Shown in pieces: positions 17,653 to 27,741 of a stretch of DNA of 64,000 nt (its first letter is position 1; each line of letters starts with the position of its first letter). Position numbers and translations under genes: made by a program. Under the pieces are notes generated by a model. That model was not told where the DNA came from and did not search any database. It saw only the letters and a program-made list of their open reading frames with translations. The DNA comes from Nostoc linckia FACHB-104 (lineage in GTDB: Bacteria; Cyanobacteriota; Cyanobacteriia; Cyanobacteriales; Nostocaceae): contig NZ_JACJQJ010000003.1 in NCBI RefSeq assembly GCF_014696615.1, forward strand, positions 62,001-126,000. Reading direction: 5' to 3'.

Positions 17653-18471
17653 TTAACTACCAGCTACAGTAAATCCTCGTTTTTCAAACACAGATTTGGC
17701 TTCATTGCCCGATAAAAATTGCACAAAATCCTGAGCAGCAGCGACATTTCTACTACTTTTGAGTACCGCTATGGGATAGACAATAGGCGAATGCATTTTT
17801 TCAGATGCAGTCGCTACAATTTTGACTTTTGGTGTACTTTTGGCATCTGAAAAGTACACTAGCCCCGCATCAGCATTACCTGATTCTACGTAATTAAGAG
17901 CTTGGCGAACGTCTTTAGCGTAAACTGTCTTGCCTTTAACTTGGTCAAGAATTTTTAATGAAGTTAAAACCTGTTGTGCGTATTGTCCAGCTGGGACACT
18001 TTTGGGTTCACCGAGAGCGATTCTTTTAATGTTTGGTGAAGATAAGTCTTTAAAATCAGTTACAACTGTGGAATTTTGAGGCGCAATCAACACCATTTGA
18101 TTTTTTAGCAAATCCTTGCGAGTACTATCAACTAACAAACCTTTTTGCTGTAAAGCATCTATCTGTTTAGTTGCAGCCGAAATAAAAACGTCAATACCTG
18201 CACCTTGTTCAATCTGTTGTTGCAAAGCACCCGATGAACCAAAATTGTAGCTTAAAGCGACATTTGGCTTTTCTTTGCTGTACAGAGGCTTGATTTCATC
18301 CATTGCATCCTTGAGGCTAGCAGCCGCTGATATTGTCAACCTTGCTGTTGGCGCTTCTGGACTAGCAGTTATTGAAGCTGAGTTCTGTGTCTTCGTTGGG
18401 CTACAACCCACAATGAGTAAGAACGAAATAAATACCCAACTCAAAAAAGTCACAATGGCTTTATTAATCAT
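17653..18471 (-). CDS. modA: molybdate-binding lipoprotein (ModA, copy 2)
   Basis: About 272 aa. The lipobox LLIVGC places the lipidated Cys near residue 23, so this copy is membrane-tethered, unlike copy 1. The ModA core is intact (ISAAASLKDAMDEIKPLY, YNFGSSGALQQQIEQGAGIDVFISAA, GEPKSVPAGQYAQQVL, GNADAGLVYFSDA). Start chosen at 18471, where GAGAG stands upstream; an in-frame ATG at 18489 has no ribosome site. It is first in a modA2-modBC operon on the minus strand. The copies share motifs throughout but differ clearly in sequence, which argues for an old duplication or separate acquisition. Confidence 0.9.
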   Translation of the reverse strand: MINKAIVTFLSWVFISFLLIVGCSPTKTQNSASITASPEAPTARLTISAAASLKDAMDEIKPLYSKEKPNVALSYNFGSSGALQQQIEQGAGIDVFISAATKQIDALQQKGLLVDSTRKDLLKNQMVLIAPQNSTVVTDFKDLSSPNIKRIALGEPKSVPAGQYAQQVLTSLKILDQVKGKTVYAKDVRQALNYVESGNADAGLVYFSDAKSTPKVKIVATASEKMHSPIVYPIAVLKSSRNVAAAQDFVQFLSGNEAKSVFEKRGFTVAGS

Positions 18472-18510
18472 TAGCACTCTCTCAAGCATTTTTGCGGAAT
18501 TAATTCATAA

Positions 18511-18552
18511 TTTACCAACCTATTCACATAGAAACTAAAAAAAGTTGGTAAA
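18511..18552. promoter_or_regulatory. TTTACCAAC...GTTGGTAAA inverted repeat before modA2
   Basis: Perfect 9-bp arms (18511-18519 and 18544-18552) separated by 24 bp, 40 bp upstream of the modA2 start. The half-sites equal those of the palindromes upstream of the HTH regulator and in the porin-modA1 spacer, so this is a candidate operator of the molybdate regulon. Confidence 0.5.
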
Positions 18553-19170
18553 AGAATCAGAGATTGTTAGAGTTCTATGACTAAATAAGGCAAAAGAAAG
18601 AAAAAGAATAATGTTCAAGAAGAGGAAAAGGGGCAGAGGGCAGGGAGTGAGCGGGAAGACCGAGCTTGTACTCCGCCCCAATCAAGCGTCCTTCCTGGGT
18701 AGGGCTTGTAATATCGATTTGAAGAATGATCGCTACAAAGTTCCGCTATAGTTCAGTAATTACCGCAAAATAATTGACCTTGTTAACCAAGGTCGTTATC
18801 TTGTTAATCAAAGTCCTTACTTTGCTTGGGATTTCCAGAAAATCATTGGACGCGAAAATTTCTAATACCAATTTAAATAGTGTTTGCGGCACATCAATAT
18901 ATTCTAGAGGGCATGGCATTGCCATGCCCCTACCATCTCTCACATTCTTTTTTTAAATTGGTATAACTATGTCATTGCGTCGGCGGAACGCATTCCCGCA
19001 GGGTACGTAGCAAGGGAAACTGCGATCGCACTCTCTCCTCGTCCAATATCTACTCTATTGCTAGCGATCGCTTCTACCATCTTGTCTCAGGAAAAGTACT
19101 ATTCCCAGTAAACTGAAGAGGAAGCAAATTCCGATTTTCAAATTCAGTAAATCGCAAAGTGTTCCCCAAA
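18553..19170. other. spacer between molybdate island and lipopeptide cluster
   Basis: No gene seen. It holds the MITE copy at 18865-18965, purine-rich sequence near 18600-18660, and AACCAAGGTCGTTATCTTGTT/AATCAAAGTCCTTACTTTGCT, an imperfect direct repeat near 18785-18828. Several HIP1-type octamers lie at 19020-19075. This is the downstream end of puwA; no strong terminator hairpin was recognised. Confidence 0.5.
18865..18965. repeat. MITE-like palindromic repeat, inverted orientation
   Basis: About 100 bp from TACCAATTTAAA to TTTAAATTGGTA, the best preserved termini of the family. The centre is GGCATGGCATTGCCATGCC with compensatory changes on both arms compared with GGCAAGG...CCTTGCC, which indicates that the secondary structure is preserved. 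Confidence 0.75.
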
Positions 19171-22100
19171 TCATTTGTCATGAAAAATTGCGTCACTAAT
19201 GCAAGCTTGTAAATGTTCAGCTAGCACCTGAACATAGGGTGGCTGCATCATGGTTAAATGAGTACCAGGAATTAGGTGAATATCTATTTTTTCTTCTGCA
19301 AACTGATTCCAACCTAATGTTGCATCCTGTAAACGATTGACATATTCTGCGATCGCTTGTTCTTCCTCACTCACTTCACTAGCGCGGAATAGAGTAATAG
19401 GAATCTTTTTGACCAACGAGGGGAAATAAGTACTAAATGCTTGTGTATGGGTTTTGTATACTTGCACAAAGCCCCGCATCTGAGTTTTACCAGCATCTTG
19501 TGGGAGAATCTGAGCAATTTTCAACTGCTCTAACAGATAATCTAACTGAGCTTCCTCACTCAAAGCTGTTAAAGTTTGGTAATCAATTTGCAAGGTTGTG
19601 TTAAATAGCCGTTCGATCACTTTAGCTACTTGTACTAACCACATCGCATCATCTATTTCCACCTCAACGGATTGCTGTGATGGAACTGGTGCAACAGTAT
19701 CGAGAATCGCCAACAGCCCAACTTTGTGTCCTTGTTGTTGTAACTGCTGCGCCATCTCAAACGCCACTAAGCCGCCAAAGGAATGACCGCCCAACAGATA
19801 AGGGCCTTGGGGTTGGACGGTTTGGATGGCCTTGATATAATCAGACGCAATTTCTTCAATGCGGTGCAGTGGTTCCGATTCCCCATCTAAACCTTGGGCT
19901 TGCAAACCATAAAAAGGTTGTTCTGCACCTAAACAACGGGCTAAATCATAGAAGTAAAGCACATTTCCACCTGCGCCAGGAATGCAGAAGAAAGGTGGAT
20001 TAGTACCATGCGTTTGAATAGGAACTAAGCTTGACCATAAGGAAGCATCTGTTGATTGACGCAGCAGATGTGCTAATTCTGCAATGGTGGGGTTTTGGAA
20101 CAGGGAAGCTAAGGGTAATTGTTTATGCAGCTTTTGTTGAATCTGAGCCATTAAACGCACAGCTAACAGCGAATGTCCGCCGCTTTCAAAGAAGTTATCG
20201 CGAATTCCTACCCAGTCAACACCTAAAACTTCCGACCAAATTTGTGTGAGTTGCAGTTCCCAAGTGTCACGAGGAGTAATAGCTAGCTGTGATTGATTGA
20301 TTGTCGTTGGGGAAGGTAGCGATCGCCTATCTACTTTACCACTAGGAGTCAGAGGTAGAGCATCTAAAGCCACAAACACCGATGGAATCATATACTCAGG
20401 TAGTTGCTGCTGTAAGAATTCACGCAACTGTGAGGTTGTAACTTCTTGTTTAGAGGTGAAGACTACATAAGCTATGAGGCGTTTATCGGTGGAGTTTTCC
20501 CCTTGCACAATTACAATTGCTTGTTTCACTTGGGGATGATGATTTAACGCCGCTTCAATTTCACCCAATTCAATCCGGAAACCACGCACTTTGACTTGAT
20601 GGTCGATGCGACCAAGAAATTCTATATTACCATCTGGTAAATAACGCGCCACATCACCAGTTTTGTATAATTTGACATCGTTATGGGTAATAAATTTCTC
20701 AGCATTTAAATCTGGGCGGTTGAGATAACCCCTAGCGATACCGACACCACCAATATATAATTCACCCCTAACTCCCATCGGTACTGGTTGCAGATATCTA
20801 TCTAAGATACAGATTTGGGTATTGGCGATCGCCTTGCCAATTGGTGGTAACATCGGCCATTCACTCACATCATTCCCTAGGGTAAATGCTGTCACCACAT
20901 GGGTTTCTGAAGGCCCATACTGATTAGATAGCGTACATTGTCCCAACCGTTGCCAGAAATTTTTTAAGGCGGGTGTAACTTGTAACTGTTCTCCTGCGGT
21001 GATAATTTCTTGTAAAGGTGGTAAAGATTCCACATTTGCTGAGACTTCTGCCAATTGCTGCAAAGCTACAAAGGGTAAAAATAATCTCTCTACACCTTCT
21101 TGAGTCAGTAAATGTAACAGGGCAGTAGTATCTTTACGTGTTTCCTCCGCTAATAAAACCAACGTATCCCCAGCACACCAAGTAGAAAAGATTTCTTGGA
21201 ATGAAACATCAAAACTCACCGGCGCAAATTGTAGAGTTTTAGCAGGGGTGGGGATGACAGTATGACTAATTTGCCATTGGATAAGATTCACTAAAGCACG
21301 GTGGGGCATAGCTACCCCCTTGGGCATCCCTGTAGAGCCAGAGGTATAAATTACATAGGCTAAATTTTCTGGATTGAGTCCACTTACAGGGGGATATGAG
21401 GGCATTTCAGAACAGGAGCAAGCATCTAAACAAACTACCTGCGCTTTATGTTCTGGCAGTGTTACTACTAAATCTGAGGTTGTTAGTAATACGGATGCTT
21501 GGGAATCTTGCAACATATAAGCCAAGCGATCGCGTGGGTAGGTCGGGTCTAGAGGGACATAGGCACCCCCAGCTTTCAAAATCGCCAACAGACCTATAAC
21601 TAAATCTAGGGAACGTTCCATACAGATACCCACTGCGACTTCTGGCTGTACACCCAAAGTCCGTAAGTAATGCGCTAATTGATTTGCACGAGTATCTAGC
21701 TGTGCATAGGTCAGTTGTGTTTCCCCAAACACCACCGCTACATGATCAGGAGTTTGTTGTACCTGAGCCGCAAACAGGTCTGGTATGGATTGCGTGATAG
21801 TGTCAGTTTCCTTGCCGTCCCCTAATAATAATTGTTTTTCTGTTGCGTTCAGTAAGGGTAACTGAGCCACCCGTTGTTCTGGATTTGCCACAATTCCTGC
21901 TAGTAGAGTTTGAAAATGGGCAATCATCCGGGTAATTGTTTCTGGCTCAAACAAATCGCTATTGTATTCCCACCAACCAGCAAGTCCTTGTTTGGTTTCC
22001 CAAATTGACAAAGTTAAATCAAATTTGGCGGTCACATTTCCACTTTCCAAAGGCACAAAACTCAAGCCAGGTAATTCTAAATTCCCCATTGGCGCATTCT

Positions 22101-25100
22101 GGAGAATCAACATCACCTGAAACAGCGGTGCATGACTAAGTTTGCGTTCCGGCTGCAATGCTTCTACCACTTGCTCAAAAGGCACATCCTGATGAGCATA
22201 AGCATCGAGGGCTACTTGTTTGACCTGAGTTAATAATTCTGAAAATTTGGGATTATCGGCAATTTTAGTTCTCAACACCAAAGTATTGACAAAAAAGCCA
22301 ATCAATGGTTCTAATTCTTTACGGTTGCGGTTAGCAATGGGAGTACCAATGAGGATATCATCTTGGGCGGTATAACGATGCAGCAACGTCACAAATGCTG
22401 CTTGCAAGGTCATGAATAACGTAGTCCCTGCTTGTTGACTGAGGAGGTTGAGTTGTTCACTCAAGTCTTTTCTCACATGGAAAGCCAAGCGATCGCCCCG
22501 GAAAGTCTGTACAGATGGACGGGGTTTATCGGTGGGTAGTTCTAATACTGGCGGTGCATCTGCTAGTTGTTGCTGCCAATAATTGAGTTTGCTTGCCAAT
22601 ACCTCTGAAGTTAACCATTGTCTCTGCCACACAGCAAAATCTGCATACTGGATAGTCAATTCGAGTAAGGGGCAAGGTTTATTGCGAGCGAAAGCGGGAT
22701 AAATCGCCGATAATTCTTGAACTAATACCCCCATTGACCAACCATCAGCGACAATATGATGCAAGGTGAACAGCAATACATGGGAATGGGCATTTAGCTG
22801 TAACAGTGTCGCCCTAACTAAAGGCCCATGATTGAGTTCAAAGGGATGTTGGGCTTCTTGGCGACTTAGTTGCGCTATAGCTGCTTGTTGTTCATCAGTT
22901 GGTAGTTGCTGTAGGTCTTTAATTACCAAAGTTAAGCTAGCATTAGGGTCAATTACCTGGACTGGGTTACCATCTATGAGATGAAAACTGGTTCTTAAGA
23001 TTTCGTGCCGCTGAACGATTTGACAAAGTGTTTGTTTTAAGGTGTCTACTTGCAATTCTCCAGTAATTTGCAAAGCGTTGGGCATATTGTAAGTAGAACT
23101 TGCCCCTTCTAATTGGTAGAGAAACCATAATCGCTGCTGCGCCCATGACATTGGAAGGGGTGCGCCTGTTCTAGGTACTGGTGCGATCGCAGGTGCAGTT
23201 AACCCTGTTCCATCTTGGCGGAGATTCCTGATAAATTGATCTAGTTCAACTACGTTAGGTGCTTCAAATAAACACCGCAGGGGTAACTCAACTGAGAATG
23301 CTTCCTGGAGGCGAGAAACTATCTGAGTTGCTAACAGGGAATGTCCCCCCAACTCAAAGAAATTATCATAAACACCAATTTCCTCCAGTCCCAAGACTTC
23401 AGCCATAATTGCGGCGATCACTTCTTCATCTGGGGTGCGGGGAGGAATAAAACTGACTGTCCGACTCAGCTCTAAATTGGGTACAGGCAAAACTCCCCTG
23501 TCAATCTTACCATTAGGAGTCAACGGCAACACAGGCAATAACATGAATGCATTAGGCATCATGTAACCAGGAAGTTTATCTTTGAGAAAACTCCGCAGTT
23601 GTGGTACTAGCTTCCGCGCCAGTTGTCCTTGCAGTAAGTTGTTGGCGTAATTACTCCAAGGTTTAATGGTTTGTGCATGGTCAAAAATCGGCAGAATCTT
23701 TTGATCACCTTTGACAAACACCACATCATAATTACCTTGGTTTGTCTGTGACCAATTGATGTGGATTTTATAGGGTAATGTTTGTTCCCAATTCCAAACC
23801 ACTTCGGGATCAATAGATGATTCCCTAGTTACCAATTTCTGCTGTAATTCCCCGACTGTCGCCTGTTGTGGCAAACTGGTTAACAAATCTAGTAATTTTA
23901 TTTCTGTTTGTAACCGTCCATTCGGGATGTTCTTCACACCTAAAATCTCTGGTTGGTCTGTTGTCAAGAATTCTTGCAGTATGGGTAATGTCAGATTGTC
24001 TTGCTGCCAATCTAACCATTGAGGAACAACTTTGGTTGTGACTGCATTACCTATGTGCAGGGTGACATCATAGCGAAACTGGGTGAGTTCGTTATGATAT
24101 TGACCGCGTTTGACTTGAATCTGCACATGATGAATTTGGGGGAAGCGTTGCTGTAGTGCGCTGAAGAAGGCGGGGTCAATTACCAGTTCTGAGTCTTGGT
24201 TGAGGTTACGTTGGATGCGTTGTTGTAATTCGGTAATGGAAAGCGAAGGGGGAGATTGAGCCAACTGCACTGAGGCGTGGAAAGTTTCTAGTAAAGGTAA
24301 ACTGCGGACATCCCCGATAAATATGAAACCTTCAGATGCGATCGCCTGCATTGCATGATCTATCACTTGTATCAAATAATCCATGCTGGGGAAATACTGG
24401 ACTACGGAGTTGATAATCACCGTATCAAAACTCCCCGCTTCGACTCCCTGGAAGTTATCGGCGGCTCGTTGCGCTAGTTTGACTTGTGACCAATTTCCCC
24501 CTAACAAAGTGATTTGCTGCTGTACATAACGCAAAGCTTGGGGAGAAATATCAGTGCCGTAATAACAAGTACACTGGGGCGCAATTCTAAATAGCAGCAT
24601 CCCCGTTCCACAACCAATCTCTAACACCCGTTTTGGTCGCCAGTCAAGAATCCTTTGGACTGTAGATTCCAACCATTCCCGCATTTCCTCTTTGGGGATG
24701 AGTAAACCTGTACGGCTATCGTTCCACCCAATAATATTAAAGGTGGGATCTAAATCGGTTGCAGATTGACTGTAACTATCATTAAATACTTGTTGCCATT
24801 GCGAAAGTTGTTCTGAGGCAAATTCATTAGTTATTGTCGAGTCAGTCTGATCGTTATCCTGGATATTCGGTACCACATAAGCAACTAGGCGCTTATCTCC
24901 AGGGATATCTTCTCTGGTAATGACAACTGTCTCCCGCACCTGTGGGTGTTGAATTAGGGCTGTCTCAATTTCTGCCAACTCAATCCGAAAACCCCGTACT
25001 TTTACTTGGTGGTCTGTCCGTCCTAAGTATTCAATATTGCCATCTGGTCGATAACGTGCCAAATCTCCAGTCTTATACAGACGTGTGCCTGGTTGATTAC

Positions 25101-27741
25101 TAAAAGGATGAGGAATAAATCTCTCTTGAGTCAACTCTGGACGATGCAAGTAGCCCAGAGCCACACCATCTCCACCAATATAGAGTTCACCTCTGACACC
25201 AATAGGGACTGGTTGCAAATATTGATCCAAAATATAAAGTTGAGTGTTGGCGATGGGGCGACCAATTAAAATACCTTCTGTTAATGATGTATTATCAGTC
25301 ACTTCATATACAGAACAACCTACAACAGTTTCTGTAGGGCCATACTCATTAATCAATCGGGTAGTTGGTGCATTTTGTCGCCAAAATTCTAGAGTCTTAC
25401 CCAGGAGGGCTTCACCACCAATGACAAAAGCGTTAGTTTGTCCGGCGGCTTCTGCTGGGGGAATGATTTGGTTGAGCAGTTCTAAATGTGCAGGTGTGAG
25501 CTTGACTAAACTAAACTGACGACGGGAACGCAACACCGCACACAAAGCTTCAATCTCTTGTTGTTCTGGTAACAGCACAACTTGCGCTCCCACAATTAAA
25601 GGCGAGAACAAGCTAGTAATAGTCGCATCAAAAGCAAAAGAAGATTGTACAGGTGCGCCATATCCATTTGCTACAGCGTAGGCTTCAGTACACCAACTCA
25701 GATAATTCACCACGCCTTGATGGTGAATCATTGTCCCTTTGGGTTTGCCAGTGGAGCCAGAAGTATAAATGACATAGGCTAAGTTAGTAGATTTTACCAG
25801 GGAAACAGGATTAGCTTGACTGTGTTGAGCGATCGCTGGCCAATCGGTATCCAGACAAACCACCTGCTTATGTTCTGGTAAAATATCGAGTAAATGTGCC
25901 TGGGTAAGTAATACAGATACTTGGGCATCTTGGAGTAAGTATTGTAGGCGATCGCGTGGATAAGCAGGGTCAAGTGGAACATAAGCTCCCCCAGCTTTTA
26001 AAATTCCCAGCAAACCCACCACCATCTCTAAAGAACGTTGGGCACAAATCCCCACCAAGACTTCAGCCCCCACTCCCAAACTTTGCAAATAATGCGCTAC
26101 CTGATTAGCACGAGTATTCAACTCACGATAAGTTAACTCTGTACCATTCTCTATGCTCACTGCTACCGCATTTGGTGTACGTTGCACCTGTGCCTCAAAC
26201 AAATGATGCAGACATGACTCCCTGGGATAATCTTTTTGAGTGTCATTCCATTCGATGAGTAACTGCTGCTGTTCTGACTCTGTTAGTATCGGTAAATAAG
26301 CAATTTGTTGATGAGGATTAGCAACCACAGATGCCAACAAAGTCTGCAAATGCTCTGCCATGCGGATGATTGTGGTGTGATCAAACAAATCGCGGTTATA
26401 TTCCCACACACCCCCTAACCCTTCTTCTGTCTCTACGAAGGTAAGAGTTAAGTCACGCTTGGCTGTGGCTAAATCAATATCTAAGGACGTAAACTCTAAA
26501 TCCAAGAGTTTCGCTGTGCCCTTGGGTGCATTTTGCAACACCAACATCACCTGGAATAGGGGATTATGATCCATGTTGCGTTCTGGCTGTAAGGCTTCAA
26601 CTACCTGCTCAAAGGGAACATCTTGGTGTTCATATGCTTCCAGGGCTACTTGCTGTACCTGTTTGAGCAATTCACTAAATTTGGGGTTGCCATTGAGTTT
26701 AGTTCGCAATACCAAAGTATTGACAAAAAAGCCAATTAATGGTTCTATTTCTTGACGATTACGGTTAGCAATGGGTGTACCGACAAGAATATCATCCTGT
26801 CCAGTATAACGATGTAGTAATGTAACGAATGCTGCCTGTAGGGTCATAAACAGAGTTATCCCTGTTGTTTGACTCAAGCTCAAAATTTGCCTTGTCAGCT
26901 GACTACTAAGTGTAAATGCATAGCTACCACCTCGAAAAGTCTCCACGGGTGGGCGTGGTCTATCTGTAGGTAGTTCTAATAAAGGCGGTGCACCTGCTAA
27001 TTTTTGTCGCCAGTAGTTCAGTTTAGTTTCGATAACTTCGCCACTTAGCCATTGTTTTTGCCAGACAGCAAAATCAGCATATTGAATAGGTAACTCTGGT
27101 AAAGGGGAAGGTTGACCACTGACAAAGACTGGATAGAGGGTAGATAATTCTTGAATAAACACCCCCATTGACCAGCCATCAACAACAATATGATGCACAG
27201 TCAGAAGTAAGACATGAGCATTCTTATCCAGCCAGAGAATCTGACCACGAATTAAAGGCGGTTGTTGGAGGTCAAAAGGTTTGTGCGCTTCTTGTGCTAC
27301 TAATCTTTGTACTTCAGCGGTTTGTTGTGTATCTGATAAACCTTGCAAGTCTACTATGGGTAAACTGACCGTGACCGTAGGATGAATCACTTGCACAGGA
27401 GTATCATTAATTTCTTGAAAGCTCGTTCTTAAAACTTCGTGACGACGAACAATTTCACTTATAGCTTGCTCTAGAGCATGGATATTTAATTTACCAGTAA
27501 TTTGTAAAGCAGTAGGCGTATTGTATGTAGCACTAGGGCCAACTAATTTATCTAGAAACCAGAGTCTTTGTTGAGCAAAAGATAAGGGAATTGGTTGATT
27601 TCTCGATATAGGAACAAGTGGTATAGTTTGAGACTGATGATGGTCTATGGCAGATTTTGCTTTCTGCATTTGGAGTTTTTTAAGAACTAATTCCCGCTGT
27701 TCTGGTGATAAATAATCAAGACGTTTTAATAAGTCGCTCAT
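19171..27741 (-). CDS. puwA: terminating NRPS, C-A(Asn)-NMT-PCP-C-A(Pro)-PCP-TE
   Basis: 2856 aa. Domains in order: C (about 45-480, HHIVVDG near 185), A1 (505-950), an N-methyltransferase inserted between A8 and A10 (about 975-1390, VLEIGCGTG near 1035), PCP (GGHS near 1460), C (1525-1960, HHIVADG near 1662), A2 (1984-2470), PCP (GGHS near 2517) and a type I thioesterase (2580-2856, GGHSFGG near 2652). My reading of the specificity residues is DATKVGEVG for A1, close to the Asn code DLTKVGEVG, and DVQFIAQVV for A2, a Pro-type code. N-Me-Asn then Pro then release is exactly the C-terminal pair of puwainaphycins. It begins with a C domain, so it receives a chain from another NRPS. Transcribed opposite to the other megasynthases. 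Confidence 0.88.
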   Translation of the reverse strand: MSDLLKRLDYLSPEQRELVLKKLQMQKAKSAIDHHQSQTIPLVPISRNQPIPLSFAQQRLWFLDKLVGPSATYNTPTALQITGKLNIHALEQAISEIVRRHEVLRTSFQEINDTPVQVIHPTVTVSLPIVDLQGLSDTQQTAEVQRLVAQEAHKPFDLQQPPLIRGQILWLDKNAHVLLLTVHHIVVDGWSMGVFIQELSTLYPVFVSGQPSPLPELPIQYADFAVWQKQWLSGEVIETKLNYWRQKLAGAPPLLELPTDRPRPPVETFRGGSYAFTLSSQLTRQILSLSQTTGITLFMTLQAAFVTLLHRYTGQDDILVGTPIANRNRQEIEPLIGFFVNTLVLRTKLNGNPKFSELLKQVQQVALEAYEHQDVPFEQVVEALQPERNMDHNPLFQVMLVLQNAPKGTAKLLDLEFTSLDIDLATAKRDLTLTFVETEEGLGGVWEYNRDLFDHTTIIRMAEHLQTLLASVVANPHQQIAYLPILTESEQQQLLIEWNDTQKDYPRESCLHHLFEAQVQRTPNAVAVSIENGTELTYRELNTRANQVAHYLQSLGVGAEVLVGICAQRSLEMVVGLLGILKAGGAYVPLDPAYPRDRLQYLLQDAQVSVLLTQAHLLDILPEHKQVVCLDTDWPAIAQHSQANPVSLVKSTNLAYVIYTSGSTGKPKGTMIHHQGVVNYLSWCTEAYAVANGYGAPVQSSFAFDATITSLFSPLIVGAQVVLLPEQQEIEALCAVLRSRRQFSLVKLTPAHLELLNQIIPPAEAAGQTNAFVIGGEALLGKTLEFWRQNAPTTRLINEYGPTETVVGCSVYEVTDNTSLTEGILIGRPIANTQLYILDQYLQPVPIGVRGELYIGGDGVALGYLHRPELTQERFIPHPFSNQPGTRLYKTGDLARYRPDGNIEYLGRTDHQVKVRGFRIELAEIETALIQHPQVRETVVITREDIPGDKRLVAYVVPNIQDNDQTDSTITNEFASEQLSQWQQVFNDSYSQSATDLDPTFNIIGWNDSRTGLLIPKEEMREWLESTVQRILDWRPKRVLEIGCGTGMLLFRIAPQCTCYYGTDISPQALRYVQQQITLLGGNWSQVKLAQRAADNFQGVEAGSFDTVIINSVVQYFPSMDYLIQVIDHAMQAIASEGFIFIGDVRSLPLLETFHASVQLAQSPPSLSITELQQRIQRNLNQDSELVIDPAFFSALQQRFPQIHHVQIQVKRGQYHNELTQFRYDVTLHIGNAVTTKVVPQWLDWQQDNLTLPILQEFLTTDQPEILGVKNIPNGRLQTEIKLLDLLTSLPQQATVGELQQKLVTRESSIDPEVVWNWEQTLPYKIHINWSQTNQGNYDVVFVKGDQKILPIFDHAQTIKPWSNYANNLLQGQLARKLVPQLRSFLKDKLPGYMMPNAFMLLPVLPLTPNGKIDRGVLPVPNLELSRTVSFIPPRTPDEEVIAAIMAEVLGLEEIGVYDNFFELGGHSLLATQIVSRLQEAFSVELPLRCLFEAPNVVELDQFIRNLRQDGTGLTAPAIAPVPRTGAPLPMSWAQQRLWFLYQLEGASSTYNMPNALQITGELQVDTLKQTLCQIVQRHEILRTSFHLIDGNPVQVIDPNASLTLVIKDLQQLPTDEQQAAIAQLSRQEAQHPFELNHGPLVRATLLQLNAHSHVLLFTLHHIVADGWSMGVLVQELSAIYPAFARNKPCPLLELTIQYADFAVWQRQWLTSEVLASKLNYWQQQLADAPPVLELPTDKPRPSVQTFRGDRLAFHVRKDLSEQLNLLSQQAGTTLFMTLQAAFVTLLHRYTAQDDILIGTPIANRNRKELEPLIGFFVNTLVLRTKIADNPKFSELLTQVKQVALDAYAHQDVPFEQVVEALQPERKLSHAPLFQVMLILQNAPMGNLELPGLSFVPLESGNVTAKFDLTLSIWETKQGLAGWWEYNSDLFEPETITRMIAHFQTLLAGIVANPEQRVAQLPLLNATEKQLLLGDGKETDTITQSIPDLFAAQVQQTPDHVAVVFGETQLTYAQLDTRANQLAHYLRTLGVQPEVAVGICMERSLDLVIGLLAILKAGGAYVPLDPTYPRDRLAYMLQDSQASVLLTTSDLVVTLPEHKAQVVCLDACSCSEMPSYPPVSGLNPENLAYVIYTSGSTGMPKGVAMPHRALVNLIQWQISHTVIPTPAKTLQFAPVSFDVSFQEIFSTWCAGDTLVLLAEETRKDTTALLHLLTQEGVERLFLPFVALQQLAEVSANVESLPPLQEIITAGEQLQVTPALKNFWQRLGQCTLSNQYGPSETHVVTAFTLGNDVSEWPMLPPIGKAIANTQICILDRYLQPVPMGVRGELYIGGVGIARGYLNRPDLNAEKFITHNDVKLYKTGDVARYLPDGNIEFLGRIDHQVKVRGFRIELGEIEAALNHHPQVKQAIVIVQGENSTDKRLIAYVVFTSKQEVTTSQLREFLQQQLPEYMIPSVFVALDALPLTPSGKVDRRSLPSPTTINQSQLAITPRDTWELQLTQIWSEVLGVDWVGIRDNFFESGGHSLLAVRLMAQIQQKLHKQLPLASLFQNPTIAELAHLLRQSTDASLWSSLVPIQTHGTNPPFFCIPGAGGNVLYFYDLARCLGAEQPFYGLQAQGLDGESEPLHRIEEIASDYIKAIQTVQPQGPYLLGGHSFGGLVAFEMAQQLQQQGHKVGLLAILDTVAPVPSQQSVEVEIDDAMWLVQVAKVIERLFNTTLQIDYQTLTALSEEAQLDYLLEQLKIAQILPQDAGKTQMRGFVQVYKTHTQAFSTYFPSLVKKIPITLFRASEVSEEEQAIAEYVNRLQDATLGWNQFAEEKIDIHLIPGTHLTMMQPPYVQVLAEHLQACISDAIFHDK

